In this document: positions 24,915 to 27,756 of the stretch, in pieces
Numbering within the stretch: the stretch's first letter is position 1
Layout of the letters: each line of letters begins with the position of its first letter
Assembly (NCBI GenBank): GCA_964412105.1
Contig: CAYPNM010000042.1
Span: forward strand, 1 to 27,756
Direction of reading: 5' to 3'
Origin: JAKAGZ01 sp964412105
GTDB taxonomy: Bacteria; Bacteroidota; Ignavibacteria; Ignavibacteriales; Ignavibacteriaceae
DNA: 27,756 nucleotides
Notes under the pieces: generated by a model
Seen by the model: the letters and a program-made list of their open reading frames with translations, nothing else
Database searches by the model: none
What the model was told of the DNA's origin: nothing
Program-made: the position numbers and the translations under genes

Positions 24915-24937
24915 TTCCCCCCACAATTATGTTTATT

Positions 24938-24953
24938 TAGTATATAAATACTA
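24938..24953. promoter_or_regulatory. 16-bp palindrome just upstream of the MttB-family gene
   Basis: TAGTAT (24938-24943) and ATACTA (24948-24953) are perfect arms around ATAA. It lies 24 bp upstream of the ATG, a position where an operator would cover the promoter or leader. AT-rich sequence makes chance palindromes common, so this is tentative. Confidence 0.3.
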
Positions 24954-25321
24954 TTAATGGTTTTGTAACAACCGCTTATAATTACGACCGCTTTCGCACT
25001 ATTATTCATAAAATTTATAGAATTACAAAAAGTTAATTTAATTCAGCAAGTCTTTGTATTTAAAATAAGCATTTTGCTTTAGAATAAAATAATACAGCTT
25101 TTTATTGACTACTAAGCTAGTGCCCTGTTCATTATATAATTTAGCAATTGCAGTTTCTATACCACGACTGCTTCTTTTCACTAAAGTGATTCTATCTCAA
25201 CCAACAATTCCCATCCATAGAAAATTAAAATAAACCTGTTATTTATGAAAATAACTATTATATACAAACATAGAGAATATGGGAAATGAAATCTATTTGA
25301 TGAACGTTCCCACATAATCCC

Positions 25322-25351
25322 TTGACAAAAAATAAAAAAGTAATTTATTAA
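25322..25351 (+). promoter_or_regulatory. Candidate sigma70-type promoter for acetate kinase-phosphoketolase
   Basis: TTGACA (25322-25327) is a perfect -35 box. It is followed after 18 bp by TATTAA (25346-25351), a fair -10 box. It would give a leader of about 200 bases before the acetate kinase gene. AT-rich surroundings make chance matches likely. Confidence 0.3.
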
Positions 25352-25564
25352 TAATAAAGCAGATTTTACTTTAATGAGGCAAAAGTATCATAGCTCCACT
25401 TAGTGATTAGTGAGATTCGGGGGTTTACACAATGGATGTGTTGTTAATTTATCCATTTCGGGGAACCATATTTGAATTATCCGGTGTAAAATTATAACGC
25501 TGTATGCGTTTCATACATGGGAGCTTCACTTAAAGCTGCCGGTCACTTAGATTGTGGTTAGTTA

Positions 25565-26785
25565 ATGTTAAACCAGTTTGATAATAAAACAATTCGTGAT
25601 AATATACTTGTCATAAATGGCGGCTCATCGAGTATTAAATTTGCAATATACACAACAGGCAAAATTCCTGAACTAATTTTTAATGGAAATATTGAGCGCA
25701 TTGGTTCGGGAGGGTCTAATTTAAGTTTCAGAGATTCAACTAAAAACAGGAAAAATAGAATTGCACTTAATTGCCCTGATATTCGATCGGCGGTGAAATT
25801 CCTTATTGAATGGCTTGATAAAAAGATTGATTTTTCTTTGCTCGGGGGAATTGGGCATCGTGTAGTTTTTGGCTTGACCCATACAAATCCGGAAATTATC
25901 ACACGTGAATTGGTGAATGAATTTCATCGCATAAGTCCTTACGATACGGATCATCTTCCTGCAGAGATTGAATTGATCGAAGCATTATTGAAGCATTTTC
26001 CTGAAATACCTCAGGTGGCTTGCTATGATACCGGGTTTCATAGTACAATGCCCCGTACTGCTCAAATATTGCCTATACCCCGACGTTTTGAATCACCAGG
26101 AATTCGAAGATATGGCTTTCACGGATTATCCTATTCTTATCTGATTGAAGAACTCGCTCACGTTGCAGGTAAAAAAACAGCACAGGGGCGAGTAATAATG
26201 GCTCATCTTGGCAGCGGTGCAAGTTTAGCAGCGTTAAATAAAGGAAAGAGCATTGACACCAGTATGGGTTTTACGCCTGCAGGAGGACTTATGATGGGTA
26301 CCCGTCCGGGAGATCTGGATCCTGGCGTCGCATGGTATATGATGAAATCAGAAAATCTCACTCCTAAACAATTCAATAAAATAATAAATCATGATTCCGG
26401 TCTACTTGGAGTTTCAGAAACCAGTTCAGATATGAGGGATTTGCTGGCAAAAGAAAAAACGGACAGCCGGGCAGAAGAGGCAGTTTCCTTATTTTGTTAC
26501 CAAGTAAAGAAATGGATAGGAGCCTTTGCCGCAACACTTAACGGATTGGACACGCTCGTTTTTGCAGGAGGTATTGGTGAAAACTCACCGGTTATCCGTT
26601 ACCGTATCTGTGATGGACTTAAATTTCTAGGAATTGAGATAAACAAAAAACAAAATTCAGCAAACTCCCCTGTTATTTCAAAAGATGGCGCGCAGACTAC
26701 CGTACGTATTATAAACACCAATGAAGAACTGATGATTGCCAAAATTGTAAGTAAAATCTTAAATCTTAAATTTGAAATGGAATAG
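25565..26785 (+). CDS. ackA: Acetate kinase
   Basis: 406 residues, normal length. It turns acetyl phosphate and ADP into acetate and ATP. Motifs: NILVINGGSSSIKFAIY at the phosphate-binding start, GHRVVFG, ACYDTGFHSTMP, RYGFHGLSYSYL, AHLGSGASLAAL, GLMMGTRPGDLDPG and FAGGIGENSP. The usual start of the fold follows a 12-residue extension, and no later in-frame ATG fits, so ATG at 25565 is kept. The phosphoketolase gene begins only 4 bp after the stop. That pairing says its acetyl phosphate comes from phosphoketolase rather than from phosphotransacetylase. Confidence 0.96.
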   Translation: MLNQFDNKTIRDNILVINGGSSSIKFAIYTTGKIPELIFNGNIERIGSGGSNLSFRDSTKNRKNRIALNCPDIRSAVKFLIEWLDKKIDFSLLGGIGHRVVFGLTHTNPEIITRELVNEFHRISPYDTDHLPAEIELIEALLKHFPEIPQVACYDTGFHSTMPRTAQILPIPRRFESPGIRRYGFHGLSYSYLIEELAHVAGKKTAQGRVIMAHLGSGASLAALNKGKSIDTSMGFTPAGGLMMGTRPGDLDPGVAWYMMKSENLTPKQFNKIINHDSGLLGVSETSSDMRDLLAKEKTDSRAEEAVSLFCYQVKKWIGAFAATLNGLDTLVFAGGIGENSPVIRYRICDGLKFLGIEINKKQNSANSPVISKDGAQTTVRIINTNEELMIAKIVSKILNLKFEME

Positions 26786-26789
26786 TATT

Positions 26790-27756
26790 ATGAAAACAAA
26801 AAAAACATCTAAGAAGAAAGGAGATAATAAAGAATTAAAATCGAAAAGCACTGCAGCGACAAAGAAGAATATTGCAAAAGAAAAACCATTATCAAAGGAA
26901 CTTCTGCAAAAAATTAATGCTTACTGGCGTGCGGCAAATTATATATCAGTCGGACAGATTTATCTATACGACAATCCTCTTCTGAAAAGACCACTTAAGC
27001 TTAAGGACATAAAACATATGCTACTGGGACATTGGGGTACAACACCAGGACAGAACTTTATCTACGTGCATTTGAACCGGGTTATAAAAAAATATGACCT
27101 GAACATGATTTACGTTTCAGGTCCCGGACACGGTGGTCCGGCCGTTGTGGGCAATACATATCTTGAAGGTACCTACAGTGAAATTTATCCTGATATCAGC
27201 CAAGATGAAGCAGGCCTTCGAAAACTTTTTATTCAGTTTTCATTTCCAGGTGGAATTCCAAGTCATGCATCACCGGAAACGCCAGGCTCCATCCACGAAG
27301 GTGGCGAACTGGGATATTCACTAAGTCATTCCTTTGGAGCAGTATTTGATAACCCTGATCTGATAGCTGCTTGTGTTGTTGGCGATGGAGAGGCTGAAAC
27401 CGGGCCGCTTGCTACTGCATGGCATTCAAACAAATTTTTGAATCCCGAGACTGACGGAGCGGTACTGCCAATATTGCATCTCAACGGTTATAAGATATCA
27501 AACCCAACTATACTTGCACGCATTACCCACGAAGAATTAGAACAGCTACTTCGGGGTTATGGATGGAATCCATATTTTGTGGAAGGGCACGAACCCGAAA
27601 AGATGCATCAGGCTATGGCAGCAGCACTTGACGCAGTAGTTGAACAGATAAAAAAAATCCAGCATGAAGCCCGCGCTAATCATAATTTTGATCGTCCCCG
27701 ATGGCCGATGATTGTTTTAAATTCACCGAAGGGATGGACAGGACCAAAGAAAATAG
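26790..27756 (+). CDS. xfp: Phosphoketolase (xylulose-5-P/fructose-6-P), 3' end cut off by window edge
   Basis: 322 codons are visible of a family about 800 residues long. It is a thiamine-diphosphate enzyme splitting xylulose 5-phosphate (and often fructose 6-phosphate) into acetyl phosphate and a smaller sugar phosphate. Motifs: GHWGTTPGQNFIYVHLNR, VSGPGHGGPA, GGIPSHASPETPGSIHEGGELGYSL, and the thiamine-diphosphate site GDGEAETGP followed by HLNGYKISNPT. The first 35 or so residues are an extra, very Lys-rich tail (MKTKKTSKKKGDNK) before the usual start. It lies 4 bp after acetate kinase, so the two genes form an ATP-yielding phosphoketolase module. Confidence 0.96.
   Translation, partial: MKTKKTSKKKGDNKELKSKSTAATKKNIAKEKPLSKELLQKINAYWRAANYISVGQIYLYDNPLLKRPLKLKDIKHMLLGHWGTTPGQNFIYVHLNRVIKKYDLNMIYVSGPGHGGPAVVGNTYLEGTYSEIYPDISQDEAGLRKLFIQFSFPGGIPSHASPETPGSIHEGGELGYSLSHSFGAVFDNPDLIAACVVGDGEAETGPLATAWHSNKFLNPETDGAVLPILHLNGYKISNPTILARITHEELEQLLRGYGWNPYFVEGHEPEKMHQAMAAALDAVVEQIKKIQHEARANHNFDRPRWPMIVLNSPKGWTGPKKI

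Larger units (their letters stand above)
24927..25564. other. Divergent intergenic region, 638 bp
   Basis: No gene is supported; the longest frames are about 20 codons. It contains the palindrome at 24938-24953 near the methyltransferase start and a candidate sigma70 promoter at 25322-25351 for the acetate kinase side. The base composition is very AT-rich. No cobalamin riboswitch could be recognised. Confidence 0.55.

Noticed and set aside
24915..25200. Cobalamin riboswitch upstream of the corrinoid methyltransferase cluster
   Set aside because: A weak GGGCACTA resemblance was seen, but no full B12 box or the expected long leader structure could be recognised.
25432..25497. 21-codon plus-strand frame as a leader peptide of acetate kinase
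   Set aside because: No ribosome binding site or attenuator-like codon run is visible, and the length is expected by chance.

Overview
The window is AT-rich bacterial chromosome. Genes are densely packed and overlapping, and the protein types fit the Bacteroidota/Chlorobiota/Ignavibacteriota group: a membrane-anchored MutS-like ATPase, a Crp/Fnr regulator, a single-chain iron-sulfur serine dehydratase, and phosphoketolase with acetate kinase. That placement is inference from gene content; no rRNA or tRNA is present. Two 100-base N runs (3252-3351, 6134-6233) mark scaffold joins, so this is a draft or metagenome-derived assembly.

Left part (1-8461): a partial membrane MutS-like ATPase on the minus strand; an OYE/YqjM-type flavin oxidoreductase; a GTPase-like P-loop gene whose 5' end is lost in the first gap; an L-serine dehydratase followed closely by an ornithine cyclodeaminase-family gene that the second gap splits artificially; a convergent terminator; then a cupin and a Crp/Fnr-type regulator on the minus strand.

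Middle part (8750-20769, all minus strand): a complete uptake [NiFe]-hydrogenase locus. Read in the direction of transcription it runs nickel permease - hypA - hypB - hypF - hypC - hypD - hypE - sigma54-type activator, then a 137-bp control region, then a HypC-like gene without the catalytic Cys - hyaA (small subunit) - hyaB (large subunit) - hyaC (cytochrome b) - hyaD (maturation protease). The small subunit has a Tat signal and all six cysteines of the [4Fe-3S] proximal cluster, so an oxygen-tolerant, membrane-bound, quinone-linked hydrogenase is predicted. The control region carries two 16-bp palindromes (TTGCG-N6-CGCAA, centres 22 bp apart) upstream of a -24/-12-like element, which fits control by the activator encoded next to it.

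Right-middle part (21188-24914, minus strand): four tightly packed genes encode a pyrrolysine-free MttB-family methyltransferase, a MetH-type reactivation-domain protein, a corrinoid protein and a homocysteine S-methyltransferase. These are three of the four classical MetH modules as separate proteins, with an MttB-family enzyme in place of the methyl-tetrahydrofolate module. The likely job is moving methyl groups from a methylated amine or betaine to homocysteine.

Right end (25565-27756, plus strand): acetate kinase and a truncated phosphoketolase 4 bp apart, giving acetate and ATP from sugar phosphates, preceded by a 638-bp noncoding divergent region.
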